The translations under genes were made by a program, and so were the position numbers. A stretch of DNA of 46,423 nucleotides. Origin: an uncultured Acidobacteriota bacterium (GTDB taxonomy: Bacteria; Acidobacteriota; Blastocatellia; RBC074). This document shows positions 7,797 through 17,360 of this stretch, in pieces; position 1 is the stretch's first letter, and each line of letters starts with the position of its first letter. The notes below the pieces were generated by a model. The model saw only the letters and a list, made by a program, of their open reading frames with translations, did not search any database and was not told the DNA's origin. The DNA lies in NCBI GenBank assembly GCA_903862855.1, contig CAIOZW010000173.1:1-46423 (forward strand), read 5' to 3'.

Positions 7797-10559
7797 TCAG
7801 GGTCGGTAGACCCGTTCGAGAGCGGCCTCTATCTCGGCGAGCGTGAAGAGGACGGGTTTGAACCTGCCGGCGGCATAGAGCTCGGCCTGATCGGTAAAGT
7901 GCGGTGAGAGCGGATCGGCGGTCTGGCCGAAGACGAGTGTCGAGCGGGCCTTCAACTGGCGACCGAACTCGACGACGGCAATGAATGAGTTGCCGGAGAT
8001 GCCGTAGCGACGTCGCTGCCCCATCTCAGCCCGGGTATTGTAGGTGAAGACCATCCCGGCCGCACCGGGCCCGCCAGCCACCGGATAGCTGGGCCTGAGA
8101 TCACTGAATGGCTCCTCGCCGCTGGTAAAGACACGCTGGAGCCGATTGATCGCCCCCCACGGCAGGTGCCAGTCGCCGTGATCCCGCTGGAGCTGATCGA
8201 CGACCGCCTCGAGCGCCGCAAGGCGCCGGAACCGTCCTCCGGATGCCTGCGCCCCCTGCCCCTCGCCACGCAGGGTGATACCGAGATCACTCCCCTCCCG
8301 GTTCCGCATCCGCTCAAACCAGAGCAGAAAGATGGTGGCCGGAACCGAGTCGATCCGCGCCACGCGGTCCCATGCCTTCAGTTCCAGCAGGACCGGTTTG
8401 ATCTGCTCGGCTCGCGACTCGTCCTCACGCTTGAGAATCTCCCACTCGGCGGAGAGCTCATCGATCCCGCGGGCAGCCTCTTCAACCGTCGTGTCGGTCG
8501 CCGCGACGGTCCACTCCTCAAACGTAAACCTCCGCCGCCCCTCGAGAATCCGCCGCGAGCTGCGGGCCCGCGCCGTATCCTCCTCAGGAACCATATAGGC
8601 CGGATAACGCAACCGGTCAGGATTGCCCCGCCCGCCAGTCATCAGAAACGGGGTCGAATTGCAGTTCTGGAGATAGCCGGCAGAGGGATTGAGACGATTC
8701 GGCAGCTCGTCAAGGCGGTGGTAGCCCTGCCACTCGGTACTCGTCAGACGGCCGTCGACCGGCTTTGCCCAGTCCGGCCCCGTGGCTCGACGCGGCATCG
8801 CATTGCCGTGGACATAGAAGATTCTGCCGGTGCGGTCAGCATAGATCGTGTTCGACCCGGTCAGGGCGACCCGCGCCAGTGCCGCGCGGAACTCGGTAAA
8901 GCTACGCGCCCGGTTCATGGCAAAACGCTGGGCAACCTCTCCACCCTCCTCGAGCCGGGCGACCCGCGCCGCGACCGGCCGACCATCCAGTTCGCCAATG
9001 ATCGGTCCGTGATGGGTCCGGCGAAACCGGTAACGGCGGATCTCGATCCCGGACGAGGTCTTGACGCGGATCGAATCTTCCCATTCGACGGCGGTTCGAT
9101 AGCCGCCGCCATAGCGATAGTCGAGCGGCGCTCCCGTCCGATCAAAGGTCTCGAGATAGCCGTCGACCGTGTCGGCATAGTTGTTGGTATGGCTCCAGCC
9201 AAGACTGGCGGTGAAACCGGAACGGATGTAGGGTGTCCCAAGGATGGCAAACCCATAGACCTTCAGCCCCTCCTCACTCTGCAGATGGGCTTCGTAACGC
9301 TGTCCGCCACCAAAAAAGCCGACGTGCGGATTGATCAGAAGCATGGCGTTGCCGCTAGCGCTCTTCCCCGGCGAGATCGCCCACATGTTCGATCCTTCGT
9401 CAGGATCGAGGCTGATCGCCCGCTCGAGCGCGATCAGTTCTGCCGGTCCATCGAGCTGCGCATTCTGACCAACCGGTTGACCCGGACGAATCGCCGTCAC
9501 GGGAAGACCAAGTCGTCCCAGTCCTCCCAGTCGCCCCATCCGGCTCGTCGCCAGAACGTGCCAGGGCTCGACCCGCTCGAGCAACCCGGGCTGACCGATC
9601 CGCTGGCGGGAATCGAACTGACGCGCCAGATAATGGTTGATGCCTGCTGCATAGGCGTCACAGAGAGTCTTCAGCGTGGACGGGAGCCGCTCATACTCCT
9701 CCTTTGAGAGACGCTCGACCTCGAAGGCCCGGTAGAGCCGATCGTTGGCGAGCCCCTTCTCTCCGCTGATCTCGGCCGCCCTTCCAATCGATCGGAGCAG
9801 ATCCTGTTCGAGCTGCCAGAAGTTGTCCTCACACTGTGCATACATCATCCCAAAGACGGTTGCCGCATCGGTCTTCCCGAAGATATGCGGTACCCCGAAC
9901 CGGTCACGGTAGATCTTGACCTGCCGGGCAAGCGGATCCTCGGTTGCCCCGGCCGGAGTGACCCGCCTGATGCCGCGAATGGTGATGGGAGGATTGAGCG
10001 ACTGCTCACTGACCGGCGACTGATGGATCCGCCGGACCACCTCCATGCCCTCGACAACGCGCCCGAAGGCGGCAAATCCCTGCCCATCCGGATTTCTCCG
10101 TCCGCCAAGATCGAGCTCCGGCTGGTCACCCACGCAGATGAAGAAGTCGGAAGTGGCCGTATCCGGCCCCAACCTGGCCATGGAGATCACCCCATCGAGA
10201 TGGCGCAATCCGGTCACGCCGGTCCGTTCAAGCCGCACCGGGGCAAACCCATCCCGCTCCCTTCCCCGCGCCACCCCGGCCTGGATCACCTCGATCTTGA
10301 CCGGACTGACCGGCTGATTGTCGGGATTGCGCCTGACTGTCCGGTGGAAGCGACCACCCTCATAGTGGCCGGCATCGACATACCTCAGAAAATTGGCTGC
10401 CGTCACCGGCGCACGCCCCGGATCGATGGCCACGACGATCGCGCCAAGATCTGTTTCGATCCGTACCAGTACCTCATCCGGCGCGGAGGAGACCGGCGAA
10501 GTGAGAGGCGATGTAAGAAAGCAGGAGATGAGCAACACAATTATGGACAGGATACGCAT
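7797..10559 (-). CDS. Secreted fusion: cyclophilin-type peptidyl-prolyl isomerase + penicillin acylase-family (S45 Ntn) hydrolase
   Basis: N-terminal IETDLGAIVVAIDPGRAPVTAANFLRYVDAGHYEGGRFHR...GVISMAR...DFFICVG...AAFGRVVEGMEVVRRI; then YRDRFGVPHIFGKTDAATVFGMMYAQCEDNFWQLE...DEGSNMWAISPGKSASGNAMLLINPHVGF (autocleavage Ser of GSNMW). Start moved to MRILSIIVLLISCFLTSP at 10559. Confidence 0.88.
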   Translation of the reverse strand: MRILSIIVLLISCFLTSPLTSPVSSAPDEVLVRIETDLGAIVVAIDPGRAPVTAANFLRYVDAGHYEGGRFHRTVRRNPDNQPVSPVKIEVIQAGVARGRERDGFAPVRLERTGVTGLRHLDGVISMARLGPDTATSDFFICVGDQPELDLGGRRNPDGQGFAAFGRVVEGMEVVRRIHQSPVSEQSLNPPITIRGIRRVTPAGATEDPLARQVKIYRDRFGVPHIFGKTDAATVFGMMYAQCEDNFWQLEQDLLRSIGRAAEISGEKGLANDRLYRAFEVERLSKEEYERLPSTLKTLCDAYAAGINHYLARQFDSRQRIGQPGLLERVEPWHVLATSRMGRLGGLGRLGLPVTAIRPGQPVGQNAQLDGPAELIALERAISLDPDEGSNMWAISPGKSASGNAMLLINPHVGFFGGGQRYEAHLQSEEGLKVYGFAILGTPYIRSGFTASLGWSHTNNYADTVDGYLETFDRTGAPLDYRYGGGYRTAVEWEDSIRVKTSSGIEIRRYRFRRTHHGPIIGELDGRPVAARVARLEEGGEVAQRFAMNRARSFTEFRAALARVALTGSNTIYADRTGRIFYVHGNAMPRRATGPDWAKPVDGRLTSTEWQGYHRLDELPNRLNPSAGYLQNCNSTPFLMTGGRGNPDRLRYPAYMVPEEDTARARSSRRILEGRRRFTFEEWTVAATDTTVEEAARGIDELSAEWEILKREDESRAEQIKPVLLELKAWDRVARIDSVPATIFLLWFERMRNREGSDLGITLRGEGQGAQASGGRFRRLAALEAVVDQLQRDHGDWHLPWGAINRLQRVFTSGEEPFSDLRPSYPVAGGPGAAGMVFTYNTRAEMGQRRRYGISGNSFIAVVEFGRQLKARSTLVFGQTADPLSPHFTDQAELYAAGRFKPVLFTLAEIEAALERVYRP

Positions 10560-10761
10560 ATTGAATGACTCCTCGATCGATCGGAATGCTTGAACGGATG
10601 ACGCGAAATGATAACGACCCTCAGAGTGGCTGTCCAGCTCCCGGCGCACCAGTCCAGTCGCTTCCTGACTCGGGCACTTTCTCCGCGCAGGCTGTTCCAC
10701 GAACGCCCCAGCCCATGATATTCTCACTTCGGCTACCCCGCCTTTTAGCCATTGTCTGCCA

Positions 10762-11130
10762 ATGAGATTCTTCTTCTTTCAGGGTGAATTCTGTTCCCGT
10801 TGCGGAAATGGGTTGACTGCCAGATCCTGGTGGCGGCCACGCTACCTGTGTGATCGTTGTGAAACGCAGCTTCGGCGGCGTCGTCCCCTGACGATGCTGC
10901 TCGTTCTGGTCGGCCTCATACTCACCGGTCTCCTCGCCCGCCGCCTGCCTCGACCGGCCTTTCTCGCCTCACCACCTGTCTCTGCGCTCGATGCAACGCC
11001 AGAGCGAAACCCGGACTACGATTTTGAAGAGGAGGAACGGGTTTTCTGCGGTGCGGTGACCAGGCGGGGCACTCCCTGTCGACGCCTGGTCCGCCCGGGT
11101 GAGAGGTGCCCCCAACACCGTGGAAAATGA
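10762..11130 (+). CDS. Small zinc-ribbon membrane protein with a C-terminal Cys/His motif
   Basis: N-terminal CSRCGN...CDRCE, TM LTMLLVLVGLILTGLL, C-terminal FCGAVTRRGTPCRRLVRPGERCPQHRGK. Confidence 0.6.
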   Translation: MRFFFFQGEFCSRCGNGLTARSWWRPRYLCDRCETQLRRRRPLTMLLVLVGLILTGLLARRLPRPAFLASPPVSALDATPERNPDYDFEEEERVFCGAVTRRGTPCRRLVRPGERCPQHRGK

Positions 11131-11242
11131 GTTGGTTTATCCATCTTGACGCAAGAGCCTGCCAGATCTTACTATGTCGTTTCGTCGATTTCAGGAGCCA
11201 CCCCATCACAAGCATTCCGGCTCACTGATGTTTACTGAAAAT

Positions 11243-11317
<75 letters not shown>

Positions 11318-11347
11318 CAACACTTGCAGCGTCAGAGATTCGAGCCG

Positions 11348-11385
11348 GGAGACGCCCCGGCCCTGATGACCGGGACGCTCTCTTT
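11348..11385 (+). terminator. Possible intrinsic terminator after the tRNA
   Basis: GAGACGCCCCGG-CCCTGATGA-CCGGGACGCTCTC followed by TTTAAT. Confidence 0.45.
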
Positions 11386-11461
11386 AATCAGCAATACATT
11401 CCAACATCAGCAACACATTCAAATTATTAGAGCGAGATCTCTCGACCAAACTTAGGCAGAT

Positions 11462-12466
11462 ATGAACAACAAAAGAGACTTCACCCAACTGTTGAGCGAG
11501 TTGAATACCCTCGGAGCCGAAGCACTGGCCATGCAGCGCCCAGTGGCGGGCGGCATCCCTCTCCGTCCGCTCGGACAGACGGGCGAATGGGTGAGCCTGA
11601 TCGGACTGGGCGGCTACGATGCGGTCGTCAACAAGACCGATGCCGAAGGGGTCTCCTTCATGCTCGAAGCCCTCGACCTTGGCATCAGTTTCTGGGACAA
11701 CGCGTGGGAATACCACGATGGACGGGCCGAAGAGGTCATGGGACGGGCGATTGCCGAGGGGCGCGTTCGTGACCGGATCTTTCTCATGACAAAGGTCTGT
11801 GCCCGCGACGCCAAGGGTTTCCAGCGTCAGCTCGAGGATTGTCTGCGCCGGCTGCGCACGGAGCAGATCGACCTTGTCCAGCTCCATTCAATCCAGTATC
11901 CCGGAGACCGCGACCGCTTCTTCGATCCCGAGAACGGTGCAATGAAGGCCGCCCTCGAAGCCCTTGCGGCAGGCAAATTTCGCTACCTCGGCTTCACCGG
12001 CCATATGGATCCGCACGATCACGAGGGCATGCTGAAGACCGACTACGACTGGGCAACCGTACAGTTCCCGCTCAACGTCGTCGATGCCCACGAGGTCGAG
12101 GGGTTCCAGAGCCGTATCTTCCCTGAATGTCGCCGCCGCAAGATCGGCATGATCGCCATGAAGTCACTCGCCGCCAACGATGGCCGCATTCCACACGAAC
12201 TGAAGCTGAATGCCGAACTCTGCCGCCAGTATGTCATGTCACTGCCGATCAGCACGCTGGTCAGCGGGATTCAGACCCGCGAACAGCTTCACCGGCTGGT
12301 CGAAGTCTCGCGTGACTTCCAACCGCTCGGAAGTGACGTGCTGACGGAACTGCTTGGGCGGTCGCGTGGCGTCGAAGATATTCTTTTTATGGAAGGCTAC
12401 AAGGACCGTACCGGCCAATTCGGATGTACGCACCACGCGGCAGTCTATGCCGGCAGTCAGGCCTGA
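11462..12466 (+). CDS. Aldo/keto reductase family protein
   Basis: 334 aa; VSLIGLGGYDAV, GISFWDNAWEYHDGRAEEVMGRAI, LMTKVCARD, LRRLRTEQIDLVQLHSIQ. Confidence 0.88.
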   Translation: MNNKRDFTQLLSELNTLGAEALAMQRPVAGGIPLRPLGQTGEWVSLIGLGGYDAVVNKTDAEGVSFMLEALDLGISFWDNAWEYHDGRAEEVMGRAIAEGRVRDRIFLMTKVCARDAKGFQRQLEDCLRRLRTEQIDLVQLHSIQYPGDRDRFFDPENGAMKAALEALAAGKFRYLGFTGHMDPHDHEGMLKTDYDWATVQFPLNVVDAHEVEGFQSRIFPECRRRKIGMIAMKSLAANDGRIPHELKLNAELCRQYVMSLPISTLVSGIQTREQLHRLVEVSRDFQPLGSDVLTELLGRSRGVEDILFMEGYKDRTGQFGCTHHAAVYAGSQA

Positions 12467-12631
12467 CCCTCCTCTCTGGAAGTTGCGCCGACATCTCTTT
12501 CTGATCTTCGCCGGCAGAGTCCCCGCCCACTCTGCCGGCCAGCCGGCTCCCCTGGGTTCAGGCCCCCTCCCTGACCAGGTGACGGCTCTGCTCACTCGCT
12601 TCGGTCTGAAGACCTCTTTTTTTCAGCCATC

Positions 12632-12660
12632 TGGCATGAAAATGCTCATCTGTGTACAAT
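12632..12660 (+). promoter_or_regulatory. Candidate sigma-70-like promoter for the FHA/zinc-ribbon block
   Basis: TGGCAT-17 nt-TACAAT; predicted transcription start falls near an ACTGTCC-GCAGA-GGACAGT hairpin at 12666-12684. Confidence 0.4.
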
Positions 12661-12764
12661 GAAATACTGTCCGCAGAGGACAGTCCGGATCAGACTGCTC
12701 GTCATCTCACTCCGCAGGTTTGCCAGGGTTTGCTGATGATGAGCATTTGCAAGGATCTCAGGTC

Positions 12765-13418
12765 ATGCTTCGATGTCAACATTGCAGTACCGACAATCTG
12801 GAAGGTGCGGAGTTTTGTGACGAGTGCGGGACGCGGCTCGTGGGCATGGCTTCGGCTTCCCGTTCGGGGCAACCACCGCCACCGCCTTCGTTCTCATACG
12901 ATGCAGGAAATCCAAAACCTGCCACACCCTACACACCACTGCCACCCTCTGCTCCAATTGGGCAGCCACCCTCCGGACCAGTCCCGGCAGGTTGGTCGAG
13001 CATGACGCCGGTTCCGGAGAATAGAGCCTCGCGAGAGAACCCGCGGGTGCGGATTGTCTCACCCGATGGTTCGACCTCTCTTCCCCTGGTCCGGGCTCGC
13101 CTCGTCATTCAGCGGGGTGGCAAGATCGGAAAGGAGTTTCAGCTCTATGAGAGCGAGGCCCTCATCGGACGCTGGGATGCCGATGGAGGTATCTTTCCTG
13201 ATGTTGATCTTGACCAGGACGATCCGGAGGCCAAGGTCTCCCGTCGGCATGCGCGGTTGATTCAAGTCAACAGCCAGTTTGTGATCGAGGATCTCGGGAG
13301 TACCAATGGAACCTTCATCAATCGTGGACCACGTCTGATTGCCGGAATCCGGCAACCACTTAACAATGGCGACGAGATCATCGTCGGCAAGACATTCTTG
13401 AAATTTTTCCTTACTTGA
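12765..13418 (+). CDS. Zinc-ribbon + FHA domain protein
   Basis: MLRCQHCSTDNLEGAEFCDECGTRL, Pro-rich linker, then FHA ALIGRWDADGG...DPEAKVSRRHARLIQVNSQFVIEDLGSTNGTFINR. Start moved from 12720 to 12765. Confidence 0.88.
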   Translation: MLRCQHCSTDNLEGAEFCDECGTRLVGMASASRSGQPPPPPSFSYDAGNPKPATPYTPLPPSAPIGQPPSGPVPAGWSSMTPVPENRASRENPRVRIVSPDGSTSLPLVRARLVIQRGGKIGKEFQLYESEALIGRWDADGGIFPDVDLDQDDPEAKVSRRHARLIQVNSQFVIEDLGSTNGTFINRGPRLIAGIRQPLNNGDEIIVGKTFLKFFLT

Positions 13419-13429
13419 ACTGGTAGATT

Positions 13430-14968
13430 ATGCCATTCTGTGCCGAATGTGGAGCATCGACAGCGGCAGGTGATCCCTACTGTGGAGAGTGTGGTGCCAG
13501 CCAGCGCCTCAACCCTGCGGGCAATGGTTCGGGCAGCGGGTCGAGTGGACCGGCAGGACTGGGGACCGACAGCGTCAACAATCCGAGTCGCTCCGTCAAC
13601 TCGCCGACCGGGCTCCAGCTTGCCTCGGGAACAATCCTCGCCAACCGTTACCGAATCGTAAAACGGATCGGTGGCGGTGGGATGGGATCGGTCTATCTCG
13701 CCGAGGATCTCAACCTGGCCAATCGCCCGGTGGCGGTCAAAGAGATGATCGAGCTCTTCGCCGACGAGTCGACCCGCCAGAAAGCGATCGAGGACTTCAA
13801 ACGTGAGTCAGAGATGCTTGCCCGTCTCGACCATCCCTCGATCCCGACCATCTATCAATACTTCTTCGATCAGAGCCGTGGACGCTACTATCTGGTGATG
13901 AAGTATATCGATGGTGGAGACCTCGCGCGACGACAGCGTGAGTCGAATGGACGGGTCAGTGAGATGACGGTCACGCGCTGGGCAATCGAGGCATGTGACG
14001 TGCTCGACTATATTCACAGTCAGAAGCCGCCGATCATCTACCGTGATCTTAAACCCGCCAACCTGATGGTCGATGGGCGCACCAACCGGCTTATGCTGGT
14101 CGATTTCGGGATTGCCAGATTTGTAGCGCCGACCCAGAAGGGGGTGACGGCGATCGGGACCATGGGCTATGCCCCGCCCGAACTCTTTTCAGGCAATGTC
14201 GAGACCCGGTCTGATATCTACAGCCTCGGGGCAACGATGTTTCATCTCCTGACCGGGGTCGATCCACAGGACAATCCTCTCCTCATCTTCGATTTTTCAA
14301 AGAACCAGCGCCCCCGGCAGCTCAATCAGTCGATCTCGGTCCGCATGGAGGAGTTGATCATCCGTGCCGTCGAGCACAAGCCCGAGAAGCGCTTTCCATC
14401 CGCACGCTCATTTGGTGCCGAGCTGGAAGCCCACCTGCGGTTCCTCCGTGAAGGGACGGAGGTGGAGATCGCTCCGGTCGGGGAGATCGAGGAGGAGGCT
14501 CCGCAGAAGTTGGCCGACGAGAAGGCTGAGCAAATCCCTGTCAGGAGCGGGGCGGTCTGCGATCAGTGTGGCGAGGCCATCTCGGCCGGTGATATCTACT
14601 GCGCCTTCTGCGGAGTCCGCGTATCGGAAAAGCAGACGACCGCGCGGCTGGTCGTTCTTGGTACCAACGAGCTTGGAGCCCAGTATCAGGTGACCAGTTC
14701 GGGTGAGAGCCTCATCGGGCGAATGGATCCGAATCGGGGAATCAGGCCCGAGGTCGATCTCTCGAAGTATGACCCGGCGGCCCGTGTCTCGCGACGCCAT
14801 GCCCGGATCATTGCCCACGGCAATCAGTATTTTATCGAGGATCTGGGAAGCGCCAACGGCACCCTCCTCAACGGTTCGATCCGGCTTGTCCAGGGCAAGC
14901 CGCTCGCGCTCTCGAATGGCGACGAGCTGAAACTTGGCGAGACGACCCTCAGGTTTCTGGCACCATAG
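13430..14968 (+). CDS. Ser/Thr protein kinase with two zinc ribbons and C-terminal FHA domain
   Basis: CAECGASTAAGDPYCGECG; GGGGMGSVYLAED, VAVKEM, YRDLKPANLMVD, DFGIARF, YAPPELF; CDQCGEAISAGDIYCAFCG; FHA ESLIGRMD...ARVSRRHARII...IEDLGSANGTLLNG. Confidence 0.93.
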   Translation: MPFCAECGASTAAGDPYCGECGASQRLNPAGNGSGSGSSGPAGLGTDSVNNPSRSVNSPTGLQLASGTILANRYRIVKRIGGGGMGSVYLAEDLNLANRPVAVKEMIELFADESTRQKAIEDFKRESEMLARLDHPSIPTIYQYFFDQSRGRYYLVMKYIDGGDLARRQRESNGRVSEMTVTRWAIEACDVLDYIHSQKPPIIYRDLKPANLMVDGRTNRLMLVDFGIARFVAPTQKGVTAIGTMGYAPPELFSGNVETRSDIYSLGATMFHLLTGVDPQDNPLLIFDFSKNQRPRQLNQSISVRMEELIIRAVEHKPEKRFPSARSFGAELEAHLRFLREGTEVEIAPVGEIEEEAPQKLADEKAEQIPVRSGAVCDQCGEAISAGDIYCAFCGVRVSEKQTTARLVVLGTNELGAQYQVTSSGESLIGRMDPNRGIRPEVDLSKYDPAARVSRRHARIIAHGNQYFIEDLGSANGTLLNGSIRLVQGKPLALSNGDELKLGETTLRFLAP

Positions 14969-15054
14969 GAACCGGGACGCCATCGGTTGTGCCGAGTAAA
15001 AGAACCGGTTGAACATCATCTGCGGAAGAGGGCTGAGAAGCGGAAAGGACGAAG

Positions 15055-15579
15055 ATGGGAAGTGAAAACGACTTGGGGCGGCTGCTGCGCCAGCGGGGGA
15101 TCGCTTTTCTGCTCGACTACATTGTGACGCTGGTCATCCTCGCCGTCATTCTCGTGCTGGCAACTTACATTAAACGCCATTGGCCACTCTTTCGAACCGA
15201 GGAGGCTCTGCTGACTCCGGGCTTTCTCGCGATTGGAGTGCGGCTGCTCCCCGCCACTCTCCTCGCGAATTTTGACGGTGGATTGGTGACCGGACTTATC
15301 TCGGCGATCGGCCTGCTGGTGACCGGCGGTTGGATCTTCTACAACTGGGTCTATGTCTACGCCCACGACCGGCAGAGCCTCGGCAAGTACCTGATCGGCC
15401 TGCAGGTCAGACGCGTTGACGGAGTTCCGATGAGTTACGGAGTGGCCATCAAACGCCATCTACTCGGCTACCCGGTGTCGATTCTTCTCTTCGGTCTTGG
15501 AATTCTGCCAATCGTCCGCGATCCGCGTCGGCAGGGATGGCATGACCGTCTTGCCGGGACAATGGTCGAAAGCAAATAG
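15055..15579 (+). CDS. RDD family membrane protein
   Basis: 174 aa; LRQRGIAFLLDYIVTLVILAVIL, multiple TM segments, GKYLIGLQVRRVDG, RQGWHDRLAGTMVE. Confidence 0.8.
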   Translation: MGSENDLGRLLRQRGIAFLLDYIVTLVILAVILVLATYIKRHWPLFRTEEALLTPGFLAIGVRLLPATLLANFDGGLVTGLISAIGLLVTGGWIFYNWVYVYAHDRQSLGKYLIGLQVRRVDGVPMSYGVAIKRHLLGYPVSILLFGLGILPIVRDPRRQGWHDRLAGTMVESK

Positions 15580-15612
15580 TCTTGGTCTGAACAGGTAATC
15601 GGGCAGGTAATT

Positions 15613-17205
15613 ATGACAAGGATCTACTGTGGATGGTGTGGATCAGCCTGCGATGTCAGTGCGCGGTTCTGCCGGTCGTGTGGAGGGGAGATGGCCGCTC
15701 AGTCCGGACCGCTCGCTGCCAACCCACCGGCCGGACGAAGAAGAGGTCGGTCAGAATCAGGCAGCCTCTCGGCCGGATCAGGCAGTCTGTCAGGACAATC
15801 AGGACCGTCCACGCACTCTGCCCCCCCGCTGGACCCTGAGCAGGAGATCGAGCAGAAGCTGGTCGTCGAGGAGAAGCAGGCGGTACAGACGCTGAAGCGT
15901 CTGCGGACTTCAGGCCCATTAATTCTGGAAGAGGCCATGAACAACAAGGATCAGATGAACGATATCATCGGCCAGGCAGTTGAAGGCCAACTGACCGATC
16001 CGCCACCAGCCGAGGTGGAGCGAACGGGATTGACACCCTTGACCGGGCCACCATCCGGGTGGGGGGAGAGGGTGAATGCGAAGCAGATCAGTCAGGCCGT
16101 CAGGCTGGATCCGCCCCGTCGGTATGAGGAGAATGTTCAGATACTGGAAGCCGAGCTGAGCGATGACGATGAGTATCCGTCACATACCAGCCAGGGACCG
16201 GCCCAGGTGCTGGCTGACGCCTCGGGTCTGGAGAGCGGATCATCATTCGGGATCTGGTTGCGACTCGGGATGACCGTGGTCGTCCTTCTTCTCTCTACGA
16301 TTGGCTACCTGATCTACCGTGAGCGACTGACAGGCAATCGGGTGATCGGGAATGACGGACGGGAGCTGCGCAGCGTGAGCGAGCTGAGCGATGAGGCCAT
16401 TGCCGAGGGTGACAAGGCCGCCGGGCTTGCCAACTTCCAGGATGCCCTGGTCAGCTATACCCAGGCCCGACGGCTGACCCCCAACAACCCGAAGGTCCTC
16501 GTCGGGCTCTCGCGAACCTATGCCCAGCTCGGTCGCCTTGACGACGCACTGCAGACATACAATGACCTGGTGCGAATCGCCCCGGAGAATCTCGATGTGC
16601 GGCTGGAGATTGCCCGAATCCATCAGCAACGGAAGGATTGGACGAGTGCCCTTCGCGAGTACAAGATGATCATCGCGCTCGACCAGAACAGTCTGCAGTC
16701 GGCTCAGGCTCTCGAGGAGATCGAGAATTACGAAGCACAGAGAATCGGGGCGAAGATCCCGGTGCGCCCCTCTCGGAATCGTCAGGCAAAGTCGCTTCCA
16801 AAGCTTCCATCACCCCGGCTTGCCCAGGGAGAGGTCTCTCTTCAACCTCCGCAGATACCGATCTCCGAGATCATGCCACCGGATCTCCTCAATGGGGGGA
16901 AGGTGGAAGAGAAGCCCGATCCGGCAGCCCTCGTCGCCTCCCGACGTGAGCTGGGGATGCGATATCTCAATATTCGTGAATATCGAGCAGCAATCAAGGA
17001 GTTTCTGATCGTTCTGCGGTTGACTCCGGACGACAAGGATATCTACTATTTTCTCGCGTCGGCCTATCACGGTCTGGAAATGTATCCCGAGGCTTACGAA
17101 TACTATAAGCGTGTCGACCGCGGTCGATACGTCGAGGTCGCGCAATCCGGCGCGAAAAGAACCCAGAAGCAGGTGGCTGATCAGCAGCGACGAACCAGCC
17201 CCTGA
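15613..17205 (+). CDS. Zinc-ribbon + transmembrane + TPR protein
   Basis: YCGWCGSACDVSARFCRSCGGEM; TM LRLGMTVVVLLLSTIGYLIY; TPR-like repeats (ALVSYTQARRLTPNNPKVLVGLSRTYAQLGRLDDALQTYNDLVRIAPEN; AIKEFLIVLRLTPDDKDIYYFLASAYHGLEMYPEAYEYYKRV). Confidence 0.85.
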   Translation: MTRIYCGWCGSACDVSARFCRSCGGEMAAQSGPLAANPPAGRRRGRSESGSLSAGSGSLSGQSGPSTHSAPPLDPEQEIEQKLVVEEKQAVQTLKRLRTSGPLILEEAMNNKDQMNDIIGQAVEGQLTDPPPAEVERTGLTPLTGPPSGWGERVNAKQISQAVRLDPPRRYEENVQILEAELSDDDEYPSHTSQGPAQVLADASGLESGSSFGIWLRLGMTVVVLLLSTIGYLIYRERLTGNRVIGNDGRELRSVSELSDEAIAEGDKAAGLANFQDALVSYTQARRLTPNNPKVLVGLSRTYAQLGRLDDALQTYNDLVRIAPENLDVRLEIARIHQQRKDWTSALREYKMIIALDQNSLQSAQALEEIENYEAQRIGAKIPVRPSRNRQAKSLPKLPSPRLAQGEVSLQPPQIPISEIMPPDLLNGGKVEEKPDPAALVASRRELGMRYLNIREYRAAIKEFLIVLRLTPDDKDIYYFLASAYHGLEMYPEAYEYYKRVDRGRYVEVAQSGAKRTQKQVADQQRRTSP

Positions 17206-17360
17206 GGCGAAATGGTCATCCAGCAAAGTTTAGATCGTCCTTCCTTGAACCGCCCCCCGCGGGTCGACAGTCAGGAATGAGACGATTCTGTAGTCAGAAT
17301 GATCTTGACCCGAATGAGTAAAGACGGCCAGGTGCGGCGGCACGATCTGGCTCAAACCCT

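Noticed and set aside
8166-9707. 513-aa plus-strand ORF opposite the cyclophilin-acylase gene
   Set aside because: Long but composition-driven: Pro/Arg-rich text without motifs, lying wholly opposite a frame with clear catalytic motifs.
12631-12646. Sigma-54 promoter (CTGGCATGAAAATGCT)
   Set aside because: GG to GC spacing is 11 rather than the 12 expected, and the TTGC element is poor; a TGGCAT-17-TACAAT sigma-70-like reading fits better.
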